A DNA stretch of 35,289 bases from Candidatus Cryptobacteroides faecigallinarum (GTDB lineage: Bacteria > Bacteroidota > Bacteroidia > Bacteroidales > UBA932): assembly GCA_017695015.1 (NCBI GenBank), contig JADIMD010000082.1, forward strand, positions 1-35,289. Reading direction: 5' to 3'. The translations under genes and the position numbers were made by a program. Positions 26,611-35,289 of this stretch are shown piece after piece. How positions within the stretch are numbered: the first letter of the stretch is position 1; every line of letters starts with the position of its first letter. The notes beneath the pieces are model-generated. The model saw nothing but the letters and a program-made list of their open reading frames with translations. It searched no databases and was not told where the DNA came from.

Positions 26611-27933
26611 ATGAAAAGAGCGCTTATAATATCATACTACTGGCCCCCTACAGGAGGGTCCGGAGTCCAGCGGTGGGTGAAATTCGCGAAATACCTGCCG
26701 GCTGAAGGCTGGCAGCCTGTCATCTACACCCCATCCAATCCGGAGGCCCTCGCCATCGACAAGTCACTCGTGGACGAGATACCTCCTGAAGTGGAAGTCA
26801 TCAAGAGAAAAATATTCGAGCCTTACGGGATATACCGCCGGCTTCTCGGCAGGAAATCAGCCTCAGACGGAGGGAGCGACGAGGTCAACCCTGTCAACGG
26901 TCAGAAAAAGACCCTGAAGCAGAGGCTTTTCATGGCCATCAGAGGCAACCTGTTCATCCCGGACCCGAGATGCCTGTGGATAAAGCCTTCCATAAGGTTT
27001 CTGAAAAAATACCTGAAGTCCCATCCCGTGGACATCATCATCAGCACAGGACCGCCGCATTCCATGCACCTGATAGCTCTCGGGCTCGCGCGCGCAACAG
27101 GATTGCCGTGGATTGCAGATTTCCGCGACCCATGGACCAGACTGTTCTATTTCAAGCACCTTTCCATGACCGGACGGGTTGTTGAAAAGCACAGAAAATT
27201 GGAAAAGACAGTTCTGGACTCCGCTTCTGCCGTCGTGGCAGTCTCCCCGTTGGTCCGCCGGGATTTCATGGAAATGACAGGGACACGTGTGGAACTGATC
27301 ACTAACGGCTATGACGAGAGCGACTTCGACGATGCCGTGGTGGAGAATGACGGATATTTCAACATTACCCACACAGGACTGTTCGCCGCAGACGGGAATC
27401 CGACCGTGCTGTGGGAAATTTTAGCGGACAAATGCCGTAATGACAGGGAATTCAATAACATGCTCAGAATAAGGCTTGCCGGGAAGACCGACAAGGAAGT
27501 CATAGACTCCATCAAAAAGGCAGGTTTGGGCACCCATCTCAGGGACAACGGCTACCAGCCTCATCAGGTGGCTGTGAAAGAGCAGAAAAACTCCTCGGTC
27601 CTGCTGCTTCCTTTGAGGAAAGAGCCGGAATACAAGGCTGTCCTGCCAGGGAAACTGTTTGAGTACATGGCTGCAGGAAGACCGATTCTCGGCATAGGCC
27701 AGCCTGACGGGGCAATGGCAATGGTGATGGAGGAATCGAAAACAGGCAAGGTCTTCGACTGGGATGATTCGGCTGCCATCTCCGGATTCATAGACAAGTG
27801 CTGGGAAATGTTCAGGAATGACGACATGGAATCCAGTGCGGCTGACATTTCAAGCTACTCGCGCAGGGCCCTTACGGGGAAAATGGCGTCGCTGATGGAT
27901 TCCCTTATAGAAAATCAATCACAGGATAACTGA
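26611..27933 (+). CDS. GT4-like glycosyltransferase
   Basis: The track extends this frame back to 26107 inside mutS antisense, but the real start is ATG 26611, giving 440 aa that begin MKRALIISYYWPPTGGSGVQ. That is the N-terminal nucleotide-sugar/acceptor beta-alpha unit with the Gly-rich loop typical of GT-B glycosyltransferases. The C-terminal domain has RKEPEYKAVLPGKLFEYMAA followed by GRPIL, a GT4-type E-x7-E-like region. Donor and acceptor sugars are not predictable. It probably acts at the cytoplasmic face on envelope glycans. It ends 7 bases before the YfhO-like gene, so the two form a pair. Confidence 0.9.
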   Translation: MKRALIISYYWPPTGGSGVQRWVKFAKYLPAEGWQPVIYTPSNPEALAIDKSLVDEIPPEVEVIKRKIFEPYGIYRRLLGRKSASDGGSDEVNPVNGQKKTLKQRLFMAIRGNLFIPDPRCLWIKPSIRFLKKYLKSHPVDIIISTGPPHSMHLIALGLARATGLPWIADFRDPWTRLFYFKHLSMTGRVVEKHRKLEKTVLDSASAVVAVSPLVRRDFMEMTGTRVELITNGYDESDFDDAVVENDGYFNITHTGLFAADGNPTVLWEILADKCRNDREFNNMLRIRLAGKTDKEVIDSIKKAGLGTHLRDNGYQPHQVAVKEQKNSSVLLLPLRKEPEYKAVLPGKLFEYMAAGRPILGIGQPDGAMAMVMEESKTGKVFDWDDSAAISGFIDKCWEMFRNDDMESSAADISSYSRRALTGKMASLMDSLIENQSQDN

Positions 27934-27940
27934 CAATACA

Positions 27941-30580
27941 ATGAAATACTCCAAGAATCTGAAAGAAGCATTGACATATCTCGGAATTGCCGTACTCTTC
28001 GTGGTGCTGGCATATGCTTTCGTGCCGGATGTGCTTTCCGGCAAGATAATGAACCAGTCGGACACTTCCGCATGGAGAGGGATGACTCACGAAATAGCCG
28101 AGCACAATGCCGCAAATCCTGACGACAAGACTCTGTGGACCAATTCCATGTTCGGCGGCATGCCTACGGTGGCGATGTATGACGAATTCCACGGGGACTG
28201 GACCAATCCTCTATACAAGGCGCTGATGACAGGGGCAAGACCCGCCAATTTCCTTTTCATCTCGCTGATCGGGGGCTTCCTGTTGATGCTCGCTTTCGGA
28301 GTGGACAAGTTCCTGGCCATCGCCGGTGCCATCGCCATCACCTTCTGCTCATACAATCTGCAGATTATCCAGGTGGGGCACAACACCAAGATGCAGGCAA
28401 TCGCCTTCATGCCATGGGTGCTGGCAGGAGTGGTATTCACCTACAGAAGCGCCCTTGCATCCCTGAGAAAAAAAGAGGAAGGAACTGCAGGCTGGAAGAA
28501 CTGGCTTCCCAAAACTGTCCTCGGGTCCGTGCTGTTTGCCATGGCATTGAGTTTCCAGATTAAGGCCAACCATCCGCAGATAACATATTATCTTGCCATC
28601 ATCATTTTCCTGTATGCTATCACCTTATTCATCTGGCTGTGCTGCAACAGGGACAGGCGCAAGGCATTCGCCAAATTTTTCACGGCAAGCGCCCTGCTGC
28701 TCGTTATAGGAGGAATAGGTATCTCCACTAATCTCAACAAGCTGATTCCGACTTACAGATACGCTGAATACACCATGAGGGGAGGTTCCGAGCTGACGCC
28801 AGATTCGGATACCCACAATGACGAGGGGTTGGATCTCGGATATGCCACAGCCTGGTCCTACGGGATAGAGGAGACCCCTAATCTGCTTATTCCGGATTTC
28901 AATGGAGGCGCTTCATCGGGAGAGCTGAAAGGCAGGAGTTCGGAAACATACAGGCTGCTGCAGAGGGCAGGACAGCCTGGACTCGACCAGGTGATGAAAG
29001 CACTGCCTCTGTACTGGGGACCGCAGCCTTTCACGGCAGGACCGATGTATATGGGAGCCATAACTGTTTTCCTTTTCGTGCTCGGTCTCTGTCTCTATAA
29101 GGGGAAGGAGAAATGGTGGCTGGCAGTTGCATCGGTGATCGCGATATTCCTTGCGTGGGGCAACCATTTCATGTGGTTTACAAGACTGTGGTTTGAGTAT
29201 GCTCCGATGTACAACAAGTTCAGGACAGTGTCCATGGCACTTGTCGTGCTTCAGGTCACACTCCCTGTGCTCGGATTCGTGATGCTCGACAGAATACTGA
29301 AAAACGGATATCCCAAAGCGGAAGTGATAAAATCGACTGCCATAGCATTTGCCGTCACTGCCGGATTCTGCTTCATATGCATCCTTTTCCCGGGAATTGC
29401 AGGAGATTTCAGAGGCGCAGGAGACGCCCAGCTGCCTGAAATGCTGTCCGACGCCCTTGCCGCCGACAGAAGAGGACTGCTGGTCAGCGATGCATGGAGA
29501 TCATTGCTTTTCATTTCGCTTACGGCAGGTCTCCTGGTATTCATTTCAAAGTCGGAGAAATTTTCGGGGAAATCAGCAACTGCCATTACTGCCGCTGCCA
29601 TCTGCCTCATGGTGCTGTTTGACCTTTGGGGAGTCGGCAAAAGATACCTCAACAGCAGCCATTTCGTCACTAAGAGGGATTTCAGCGGTCAGTTTGCCGA
29701 AAGGCCTGTGGACAGGATGATTCTGGAGGACACCGATCTTGACTACAGGGTGCTCGACATCAGCGTAAACACTTTCAATGATTCTCACCAGAGCTACCAT
29801 CACCGCTGCATCGGAGGCTACAGCCCTGCAAAGCTGCAAAGGTATCAGGACCTGATAGAAAGATATCTCATGGGCGAGATAAATTCTGTCATCAGGACTG
29901 TGAATGAAGAGCAGACAATCGAGGGGACACAGGAGAATCTTCCTTACCTTCCTGTTGTCTCAATGCTGAACGGCAAATATATAATCGTCGGGGCGGAATA
30001 CCCTCCTGTAGTCAACGGCCATACTTTCGGGAATGCGTGGTTTGTGGACAGTTTCGTGGCGGCAGACTCTCCTGACGATGAAATAGCACTTATCGGAGAG
30101 GTGGATCTGCACGACACTGCGGTGATAGGAGATGATTTCTCCTGGGCACAGGAAGCCTTCCCTGCAGGAGCATCCGGCTCAGGACAGGCCGGGACCGTCG
30201 CCTCCCATGACGGGCTCGCGGAATCAGAAAGCATCGTCATGACTCATTATGCCCCTAACGAGCTGAGATACAGCTACAGCACAGGAAGTGACAGGGCTGT
30301 GATATTCAGCGAGATATATTATCCTGAAGGCTGGACCCTCACCTGCATTCCTGCCGGTGAAGGGACTTCCTCTGAAGAGCTTCCTCTTTTCCGTGCCGAC
30401 TGGATTCTCCGCGGAGCAATCATCCCTGCCGGTGAAGGGGAGCTTGTGATGCGTTTCGACCCGCAGTCCTACAGGACGGGTGAAGCCCTGTCAAGAGCGT
30501 CGTCCATCACGCTTCTGCTACTTCTCATCCTTTCCGCAGGAGGAATGGCCTTCATCTCCAGCAGAAAGGACGAGGCATGA
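27941..30580 (+). CDS. YfhO-like polytopic membrane protein
   Basis: The product is 879 aa. An N-terminal TM segment (LTYLGIAVLFVVLAYAFVPD) is followed by an extracytoplasmic loop with NQSDTSAWRGMTHEIAEHN and many further TM helices. The long extracytoplasmic C-terminal part (from about residue 570) carries YHHRCIGGYSPAKLQRYQDL and ends with SEIYYPEGWTL and a final TM helix. The D(T)xxW loop and the YPEGW segment fit the YfhO family, GT-C-like proteins implicated in envelope glycosylation in Firmicutes; the Bacteroidetes role is not established. It pairs with the upstream glycosyltransferase. It ends 35 bases from the convergent tatC gene with no clear terminator. Confidence 0.88.
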   Translation: MKYSKNLKEALTYLGIAVLFVVLAYAFVPDVLSGKIMNQSDTSAWRGMTHEIAEHNAANPDDKTLWTNSMFGGMPTVAMYDEFHGDWTNPLYKALMTGARPANFLFISLIGGFLLMLAFGVDKFLAIAGAIAITFCSYNLQIIQVGHNTKMQAIAFMPWVLAGVVFTYRSALASLRKKEEGTAGWKNWLPKTVLGSVLFAMALSFQIKANHPQITYYLAIIIFLYAITLFIWLCCNRDRRKAFAKFFTASALLLVIGGIGISTNLNKLIPTYRYAEYTMRGGSELTPDSDTHNDEGLDLGYATAWSYGIEETPNLLIPDFNGGASSGELKGRSSETYRLLQRAGQPGLDQVMKALPLYWGPQPFTAGPMYMGAITVFLFVLGLCLYKGKEKWWLAVASVIAIFLAWGNHFMWFTRLWFEYAPMYNKFRTVSMALVVLQVTLPVLGFVMLDRILKNGYPKAEVIKSTAIAFAVTAGFCFICILFPGIAGDFRGAGDAQLPEMLSDALAADRRGLLVSDAWRSLLFISLTAGLLVFISKSEKFSGKSATAITAAAICLMVLFDLWGVGKRYLNSSHFVTKRDFSGQFAERPVDRMILEDTDLDYRVLDISVNTFNDSHQSYHHRCIGGYSPAKLQRYQDLIERYLMGEINSVIRTVNEEQTIEGTQENLPYLPVVSMLNGKYIIVGAEYPPVVNGHTFGNAWFVDSFVAADSPDDEIALIGEVDLHDTAVIGDDFSWAQEAFPAGASGSGQAGTVASHDGLAESESIVMTHYAPNELRYSYSTGSDRAVIFSEIYYPEGWTLTCIPAGEGTSSEELPLFRADWILRGAIIPAGEGELVMRFDPQSYRTGEALSRASSITLLLLLILSAGGMAFISSRKDEA

Positions 30581-30615
30581 TACAATGTTATATTTAATTG
30601 AATGTTAATTATTTA

Positions 30616-31437
30616 TCACTCATTCTCCTGTTCTTGGCCTTGATCCGGTCTGCGACCTACAAGGGCGATAGAGAGTTCGTAGAGGAGATAGAGAGGGATA
30701 AATACGAGAGACAGGGTGAACGGGTCTCCCGTAGGGGTGATGACGGCCGCCAGTACAAGCAGTACCACCACTGCATATTTTCTGTATTTCTTCAGCATGT
30801 CCTTGTCCACAAGACCGAGCTTGGACAGAATCCAGGCAAGAAGCGGCAGCTCGAACACGGCTCCCATGATAAAGACCATGATAAGGAATGTGTTGATATA
30901 TGAGTTGAGGCTGATCTGGTTGACTACTGAAGCACTCAACTGATATTCCACAAGGAAACGGAATGTGAACGGAAACACAATGCAGTACCCCACTGCGCAT
31001 CCGACATAAAACATCCCTGTCCCAAGCAGAAATGCTGTCCTCATGTTTCTGACTTCCTGTGGGAACAGGGCTGGACGGACAAATTTCCAGATCTGATAAA
31101 TCAGGTACGGGAACACCAGCACAAGGGCAAGCCAGAAGGATGTGCTGACATGGGTCATGAACTGGGACGCGACATTGATGTTGATGATATCCACGGAGAA
31201 TGTGCTGTCCCCGAAATCTGGAAGAAAAGGAAGTCTGCCTCCGACAGAGGCGAACATCCTGTAAAGGAAGAAATCGGAAGAGGTCGGGCCGAGGATGAAC
31301 TTGTCGAAGATGTAGGGCATGGCAACGAATGTGGCGACAACAAGCACCACAAGGGCTACTGCCACCCTTATTAGAGCCCACCTCAACACCTCAAGATGTC
31401 CCCAGAAGGACATCTCATTTTCTTCCTGGCTTTTCAT
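30616..31437 (-). CDS. tatC: Sec-independent protein translocase TatC
   Basis: The product is 273 aa with six predicted membrane helices. Family signatures are [15 protein letters not shown] at the N-terminus, [16 protein letters not shown] in the first cytoplasmic loop, FVLLVEYQLS-like [30 protein letters not shown]-like sequence and a [21 protein letters not shown] end. TatC is the receptor for twin-arginine signal peptides of folded proteins. The annotated start overlaps tatA by 23 bases. Met9 (31413) is an alternative, one base after the tatA stop with AGGAAG eight bases upstream; an acidic prefix before the SFWGHL motif is common, so I keep the longer form. Confidence 0.96.
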   Translation of the reverse strand: MKSQEENEMSFWGHLEVLRWALIRVAVALVVLVVATFVAMPYIFDKFILGPTSSDFFLYRMFASVGGRLPFLPDFGDSTFSVDIININVASQFMTHVSTSFWLALVLVFPYLIYQIWKFVRPALFPQEVRNMRTAFLLGTGMFYVGCAVGYCIVFPFTFRFLVEYQLSASVVNQISLNSYINTFLIMVFIMGAVFELPLLAWILSKLGLVDKDMLKKYRKYAVVVLLVLAAVITPTGDPFTLSLVFIPLYLLYELSIALVGRRPDQGQEQENE

Positions 31438-31615
31438 CTCCTGCCTCTTCGATATCCTTTTCTATTTCGTTCATCCCGTTCTTGAAGCTCCTTACGCCTT
31501 TGCCGAGACCGCGCATCAGCTCGGGAATCTTTTTCCCTCCGAACAGGAGGAGCACCACAAGGGCTATCAGAATTATTTCCCCTGCCCCGAGATTGAATAT
31601 AAGCAGACTGCTCAT
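31415..31615 (-). CDS. tatA: Twin-arginine translocase subunit TatA/TatE
   Basis: The track start (31654) is inside folA. The internal ATG at 31615, four bases past the folA stop, gives 66 aa beginning [20 protein letters not shown], the expected short N-terminal membrane helix. It is followed by [20 protein letters not shown], the canonical TatA amphipathic helix, and an acidic/basic tail. TatA oligomerises to form the protein-conducting element with TatC. No separate tatB is present, as is usual in Bacteroidetes. Confidence 0.95.
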   Translation of the reverse strand: MSSLLIFNLGAGEIILIALVVLLLFGGKKIPELMRGLGKGVRSFKNGMNEIEKDIEEAGDEKPGRK

Positions 31616-31619
31616 TTCA

Positions 31620-32117
31620 TTATTTGTTATAAGGTTTTCTCCTGTAGACCACAAATTCGTATTCTATTCCGGATTCCGCGTCAGTCTGTGGGGCAGTCCT
31701 TGATTCCTCCTCCCATTGCCCGGCATCAATCTCCAGGAAAAATGTGTCGGCATCTTCCACTGTGACATGGACTTCTGTGACATAAAGCCTGTCGGCCAAA
31801 GGCAATGCCTGCCTGTATATCTGACCGCCACCTATCACGAACATTTCGTCCCCTTCCGCCTTGCTGACTGCTTCTTCAAGCGACCCTGCAGGAAGGACTC
31901 CTTCAGGCAATGCATGGATTCCCGATTTGGAGACGACTATGTTCTGCCTGCCGGGAAGAGGGCGTCCTATTGATTCGAATGTCCTGCGCCCCATGATGAC
32001 AGGACATCCCATGGTTACTTTCTTGAAATATTTCAGGTCCTCCCTGATGTGCCACAACAGGGAATTGTCTTTCCCTATTGCCCCATTATCGGCCACCGCC
32101 ACTATAATATTCACCAT
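31620..32117 (-). CDS. folA: Dihydrofolate reductase
   Basis: The product is 165 aa, the typical length. It reduces dihydrofolate to tetrahydrofolate with NADPH, restoring the cofactor oxidised by thymidylate synthase. Visible features are the N-terminal [18 protein letters not shown] with the Trp22 region, the catalytic acid Asp27 in REDLKYFK, the NADPH-binding [20 protein letters not shown] and [13 protein letters not shown]. It lies 30 bases after thyA and four bases before tatA, so it sits in the thyA-folA-tatA-tatC run. Confidence 0.98.
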   Translation of the reverse strand: MVNIIVAVADNGAIGKDNSLLWHIREDLKYFKKVTMGCPVIMGRRTFESIGRPLPGRQNIVVSKSGIHALPEGVLPAGSLEEAVSKAEGDEMFVIGGGQIYRQALPLADRLYVTEVHVTVEDADTFFLEIDAGQWEEESRTAPQTDAESGIEYEFVVYRRKPYNK

Positions 32118-32147
32118 CTTCTGTGTTCTTTACAATAATACAATGTG

Positions 32148-32942
32148 TCAGACAGCGACGGGAGCTTTGATTGCCGGCCACGGGTCATAGCCTTCAAGGG
32201 AGAAGTCCTCGTAACGGAAACTGAAGATGTCCTTTACTTCAGGATTGATCTTCATTACCGGCAGGGGGCGAGGCTCGCGCGAAAGCTGGAGGGCGACCTG
32301 TTCGAAATGATTCTGGTAGATGTGGGTGTCACCGGTTGTATGGATGAATTCTCCCGGCTTCAAGCCGCATACCTGGGCTATCATCATGGTCAGAAGAGCA
32401 TAGGAAGCGATGTTGAAAGGCACCCCGAGGAACACATCGGCGCTTCTCTGGTACAGCTGGCATGAGAGTTTTCCGTCCGCCACATAAAACTGGAACATGG
32501 TGTGGCACGGAGGCAGAGCCATCCTGTCAACTTCGGCAACATTCCATGCCGACACTATCATCCTTCTTGAATCCGGATTCCTGCGGATCATCTCTATCAC
32601 ATTGGACAGCTGGTCTATCGTCTTGCCGTCAGGAGTCGGCCAGCTGCGCCACTGATGCCCGTAAACAGGACCGAGATCCCCGTTTTCATCCGCCCATTCA
32701 TCCCATATGGACACTCCGTGGTCTTTAAGATATTTAATGTTGGTATCTCCTGAGATAAACCACAGCAACTCATAAATTATGGACTTGAGATGCACTTTCT
32801 TGGTAGTGAGAAGGGGGAATCCCTGCTGGAGGTCGAAGCGCATCTGATAGCCGAACACGCTCTGGGTGCCCACCCCGGTCCGGTCAGACTTCATCACTCC
32901 GTGCTCCCTTATATGGCGTAAAAGGTCAAGATACTGTTTCAT
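32148..32942 (-). CDS. thyA: Thymidylate synthase
   Basis: The product is 264 aa, the same size as E. coli ThyA. It methylates dUMP to dTMP with methylene-tetrahydrofolate and releases dihydrofolate. The catalytic Cys146 is in [14 protein letters not shown], with [13 protein letters not shown] (phosphate/folate loop), [18 protein letters not shown] and GDTHIYQNH (Asn/His/Tyr dUMP contacts). The C-terminus ends in APVAV, matching the usual conserved terminal residues. It is the first gene of the thyA-folA-tat run. Confidence 0.98.
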   Translation of the reverse strand: MKQYLDLLRHIREHGVMKSDRTGVGTQSVFGYQMRFDLQQGFPLLTTKKVHLKSIIYELLWFISGDTNIKYLKDHGVSIWDEWADENGDLGPVYGHQWRSWPTPDGKTIDQLSNVIEMIRRNPDSRRMIVSAWNVAEVDRMALPPCHTMFQFYVADGKLSCQLYQRSADVFLGVPFNIASYALLTMMIAQVCGLKPGEFIHTTGDTHIYQNHFEQVALQLSREPRPLPVMKINPEVKDIFSFRYEDFSLEGYDPWPAIKAPVAV

Positions 32943-32976
32943 GATACGATTATCACATTAGTAATGCACAAACATA

Positions 32977-32984
32977 CAAAGATA
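32977..32984 (-). promoter_or_regulatory. Possible -7 promoter box upstream of thyA
   Basis: TATCTTTG on the minus strand matches TAnnTTTG and lies 34 bases before the thyA start codon in the 57-base gap after the DUF5106-like gene. A TTTG at the standard -33 distance is not present. It could drive thyA-folA-tatA-tatC. Confidence 0.4.
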
Positions 32985-32999
32985 ATCATAGTTCCGGAA

Positions 33000-33992
33000 T
33001 CAGCCTGCAATGGAAGCGAGGAAAGTGAAGACGCGCTGGTCGGGAGCATCCTTCATCAGGACTGTCTTGTCCCTGTCGAGAACATAGAGCGACGGGATTG
33101 CGCGGACATTGTAGAGAATATCGTTGCGGATAATGCCGTTGGGGTCGTAACCATTGTACCATGCAGACGGATAGAGGGACATATAGTCATACCATGCCGC
33201 AATATCTTCGTCTATATAGACATTCACCACCGCCAGCCGGCCTGATTCTATCAAGGAGTCCACCGCCAGTGCATCCGTCAGCACCCTTATTATCTCTTCA
33301 CATGCATTGCATCCCGGATTGCTGAAAAACAGAAGGGTGTACTCGGCATCTATGCCATAGAGAGAATGCATCCTGCCTGAAGCATCGCTGAAAACAAAAT
33401 TGGCGGCCCGTGAACCGACCTCATTGAGGGAACACATTTGGGCATCATATGCATAAGCCTCCCGTTCCGTCTCTGAAATGCCATCATACCCTGCCATCCT
33501 GGCCGCATAGACCCCGTAAAGGTCTTCATCCCTCAATGGAGAATTGGGGTCATAGAGATACCTTTCCGCAAATTCAGTGACTGTCTCGAATATGTTGGAG
33601 GATGTGTCGGCCCTTTCACATGCTGAGGCCCTGTCGAAAAGCCTTGCCATTGCCTTCCGGGCCTGGCGGTAATCCACAGCCTGAAGCACAGCGGTGAAAT
33701 TGGCGAATTCCTGCTCCACATCGCCTTTCTTCACTCCGCTTACCAAGGAAGAATCGCATGGATAATGCCGCGAAGTGTCCGTGAAGTCATCCCAGAAATG
33801 CTCGGACAGGTAGACGAACGCCTCCGCCTGATCATCCGCATACATCACCGGAACTTCCACCGCAGGGAATTTCAACGGAACGAATTCCTGCTGTCTGACG
33901 CAGCCCTGATACGCCACGACAGACATGACAGCCAACAGCATGACCGGAATCCTGAATCTGACAGGGACAGACCTCATACCCTTGAAAGTCAT
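33000..33992 (-). CDS. DUF5106-like thioredoxin-fold protein
   Basis: The track entry 33000..34577 starts in a shadow frame of the upstream transporter. The real gene starts at ATG 33992 (330 aa), overlapping the transporter stop as ATGA; Met6 (33977) is an alternative. The N-terminus is a signal sequence with a Cys at about 31, a poor lipobox. A helical region containing DPNSPLRDEDLYGVYA resembles the DUF5106 domain. It is followed by a TlpA-like thioredoxin domain with FFSNPGCNACEEI (Cys228/Cys231) and a following RAIPSLYVLDRDKTV cis-Pro segment. Envelope disulfide chemistry is likely but unproven. Confidence 0.83.
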   Translation of the reverse strand: MTFKGMRSVPVRFRIPVMLLAVMSVVAYQGCVRQQEFVPLKFPAVEVPVMYADDQAEAFVYLSEHFWDDFTDTSRHYPCDSSLVSGVKKGDVEQEFANFTAVLQAVDYRQARKAMARLFDRASACERADTSSNIFETVTEFAERYLYDPNSPLRDEDLYGVYAARMAGYDGISETEREAYAYDAQMCSLNEVGSRAANFVFSDASGRMHSLYGIDAEYTLLFFSNPGCNACEEIIRVLTDALAVDSLIESGRLAVVNVYIDEDIAAWYDYMSLYPSAWYNGYDPNGIIRNDILYNVRAIPSLYVLDRDKTVLMKDAPDQRVFTFLASIAG

Positions 33993-35289
33993 TTCCTGTT
34001 CACTCCTTCCTGCTCCGCCTGGGAAATGTTGATGATAAAGTCTCCTATCCTTTCGAGCTCGGCCACAACATCCATATAATAGACTCCAGTCTGATAGTTG
34101 TAGCTGTCGTTCTCGATATTGGCGATATGCTCCTCGCGCAGATTGTTCCTGCATGAATTTATCTGGTCTTCCGCATCCTGGGCATTGGAAATGTCCTTCA
34201 ATGACGGATTCTTGAGATTGTCGAGCATTGCAACATATGCTTCCTCCACTGTGTCGAGCATCCTGTTTAGCCTCTTCAGCATCTCGGCGTCGAAAATCTT
34301 GCTGTGGGCATTCTTCCTCTGGAGAATCCTTCCGATAGCCTCTCCCGAATCTCCAAGGCTCTCCATCTCGCCGATAATCTTGTACATCGCCTTCATCCTG
34401 TTGTCGGAATTCTCGCTGAGCTCGCCTTTGGACACCTCGTTGAGATAGGATGCAATCTCGTACTCTATCCTGTCGGTAATCTCCTCGTATTTCACGAGCT
34501 TCTGGTTCAGCTCCGAGAACTTGTCGTTGTCCTGCTCGTTGATAGCCAGTCTGATATAGGCGAAATCCTTGTAGCACAACTCGCCGAAATGTATTATCTC
34601 CTGCTGTGCCTCATCGAGAGACAGCTCTGCGGTGTTGAGAGGACCGCCCTGGATATATTTCAGTCTGAAAATCTCTTCCTCGCCTTCAGGATTCTTGATA
34701 ATGAACTTCACGACTTTCTCTATGACAGGGACGAACCATATCAGAATCAATGTATTGCAAAGGTTGAACAGAGTATGCAGCATCGATACTCCATACAGGA
34801 ATGATGTCTGGACCTCAGTATTGCCGCTGCCTGCTGAAAGGTCGGCAGTCATTGGATTAGGAAGCCCGAAAGAAGCCACGATGATTCCCACAAGCTTCAG
34901 GAAAGGATGGAAAAGTATCAGCAGCCAGAACACTCCGAACACATTGAACACGGTGTGTGCCATTGCCGCCCTCTTTGCAGAGACATTTCCGACCGCGGCC
35001 GCTATGTTGGCCGTGATGGTGGTTCCTATATTTTCTCCAAGCACCATGGCCGCAGCTATTTCAAACGGAATCCATCCGAAATTGACCATCACAAGGGTCA
35101 GGGCCATTGTTGCACTGGAAGACTGCAGGACGATGGTAAGAAGAGACCCGAGGAGCACGAAAAGCAGAACCGAGCCGAAGCCGAAATCCGTCCATTTCTG
35201 GATGAATGCAAGAGTTTCAGGATGGCTGCTCAGGTCCGGAACCGAATCCTTGAGGGCCGCAAGTCCCATGAAAAGGAGGGCAAATCCGA
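33989..35289 (-). CDS. Na+/phosphate symporter family protein with PhoU-like C-terminus, N-terminus outside window
   Basis: The frame is open to the right edge, so only about the last 433 residues are visible; the track Met at 35269 is not the true start. The membrane part has the NptA/Na-Pi signature VLQSSSATMALTLV and the second repeat GENIGTTITANIAAA, followed by TM helices. From about 230 residues before the C-terminus the sequence becomes soluble and helical (REEHIANIENDSYNYQTG, ELERIGDFIINIS), typical of a PhoU-like domain. The family couples sodium entry to phosphate uptake and is regulated by the PhoU-like part. It overlaps the DUF5106-like gene by 4 bases. Confidence 0.93.
   Translation of the reverse strand, partial: GFALLFMGLAALKDSVPDLSSHPETLAFIQKWTDFGFGSVLLFVLLGSLLTIVLQSSSATMALTLVMVNFGWIPFEIAAAMVLGENIGTTITANIAAAVGNVSAKRAAMAHTVFNVFGVFWLLILFHPFLKLVGIIVASFGLPNPMTADLSAGSGNTEVQTSFLYGVSMLHTLFNLCNTLILIWFVPVIEKVVKFIIKNPEGEEEIFRLKYIQGGPLNTAELSLDEAQQEIIHFGELCYKDFAYIRLAINEQDNDKFSELNQKLVKYEEITDRIEYEIASYLNEVSKGELSENSDNRMKAMYKIIGEMESLGDSGEAIGRILQRKNAHSKIFDAEMLKRLNRMLDTVEEAYVAMLDNLKNPSLKDISNAQDAEDQINSCRNNLREEHIANIENDSYNYQTGVYYMDVVAELERIGDFIINISQAEQEGVNRK

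Noticed and set aside
30581-30615. Possible bidirectional terminator between the convergent yfhO-like and tatC genes
   Set aside because: Only a 5-pair AT-only stem (TAATT/AATTA) is visible; too weak to annotate.
30620-31381. 253-aa ORF on the minus strand overlapping tatC
   Set aside because: Out-of-frame shadow of tatC with Cys/His/Pro-rich composition and no family features.
33993-34577. N-terminal part of track ORF 33000..34577
   Set aside because: It is a shadow frame inside the Na/Pi symporter gene, with low-complexity Arg/Gln/Glu-rich translation; the real gene starts at 33992 or 33977.

Overview
The window looks like a chromosomal segment from a member of the Bacteroidales. The evidence is a SusC/SusD pair with SusC-type carboxypeptidase-regulatory and plug domains, many SPII lipoproteins, Omp28-type and DUF6029-type outer-membrane proteins, and at least one textbook Bacteroidetes promoter (TTTG-N19-TAnnTTTG). 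There is also a TatA/TatC pair without TatB. I cannot resolve genus or family from sequence alone. Coding density is very high, almost everything lies on the minus strand, and only one gap exceeds 300 bp (17286-17614). I see no tRNA, rRNA, CRISPR array, insertion sequence or phage gene.

Region A (1-17600, minus strand) is a long collinear gene train. In transcription order it holds a candidate leader/attenuator region with a 35-codon ORF, a TlpA-like thioredoxin, a DUF6029-like outer-membrane barrel, three tandem Omp28-like lipoproteins with CxxC thioredoxin motifs, two large surface lipoproteins (770 aa; 884 aa with a DUF4988-like N-terminus), SusC, SusD and a subtilisin-like lipoprotein cut by the window edge. 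No carbohydrate-active enzyme or sigma/anti-sigma pair is visible. The set looks more like a protease/peptide-capture and thiol-disulfide envelope system than a classical polysaccharide utilisation locus; that functional reading is inference.

Region B (17615-23744, minus strand) is a tightly overlapping tripartite RND efflux operon: small lipoprotein, membrane-fusion lipoprotein, RND permease and TolC-like outer-membrane factor. Region C (23833-30580) has mutS on the minus strand, divergent from a GT4-like glycosyltransferase and a YfhO-like polytopic membrane protein on the plus strand.

Region D (30616-32942, minus strand) is a thyA-folA-tatA-tatC run, which couples dTMP synthesis and dihydrofolate recycling with the twin-arginine translocase genes. 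Region E (33000 to the right edge, minus strand) holds a Na+/phosphate symporter with a PhoU-like tail (N-terminus outside the window), coupled by an ATGA overlap to a DUF5106-like thioredoxin-fold protein.

The strongest candidate for something undescribed is the 329-bp gap upstream of the tlpA-like gene. It contains a perfect Bacteroidetes promoter, a 5' hairpin, a Shine-Dalgarno-preceded 35-codon ORF, and an intrinsic terminator whose 5' arm contains that ORF's stop codon, all on the strand of the 17-kb envelope operon. This arrangement suggests leader-peptide-dependent attenuation of the whole operon, or alternatively a stand-alone small RNA/small protein gene.
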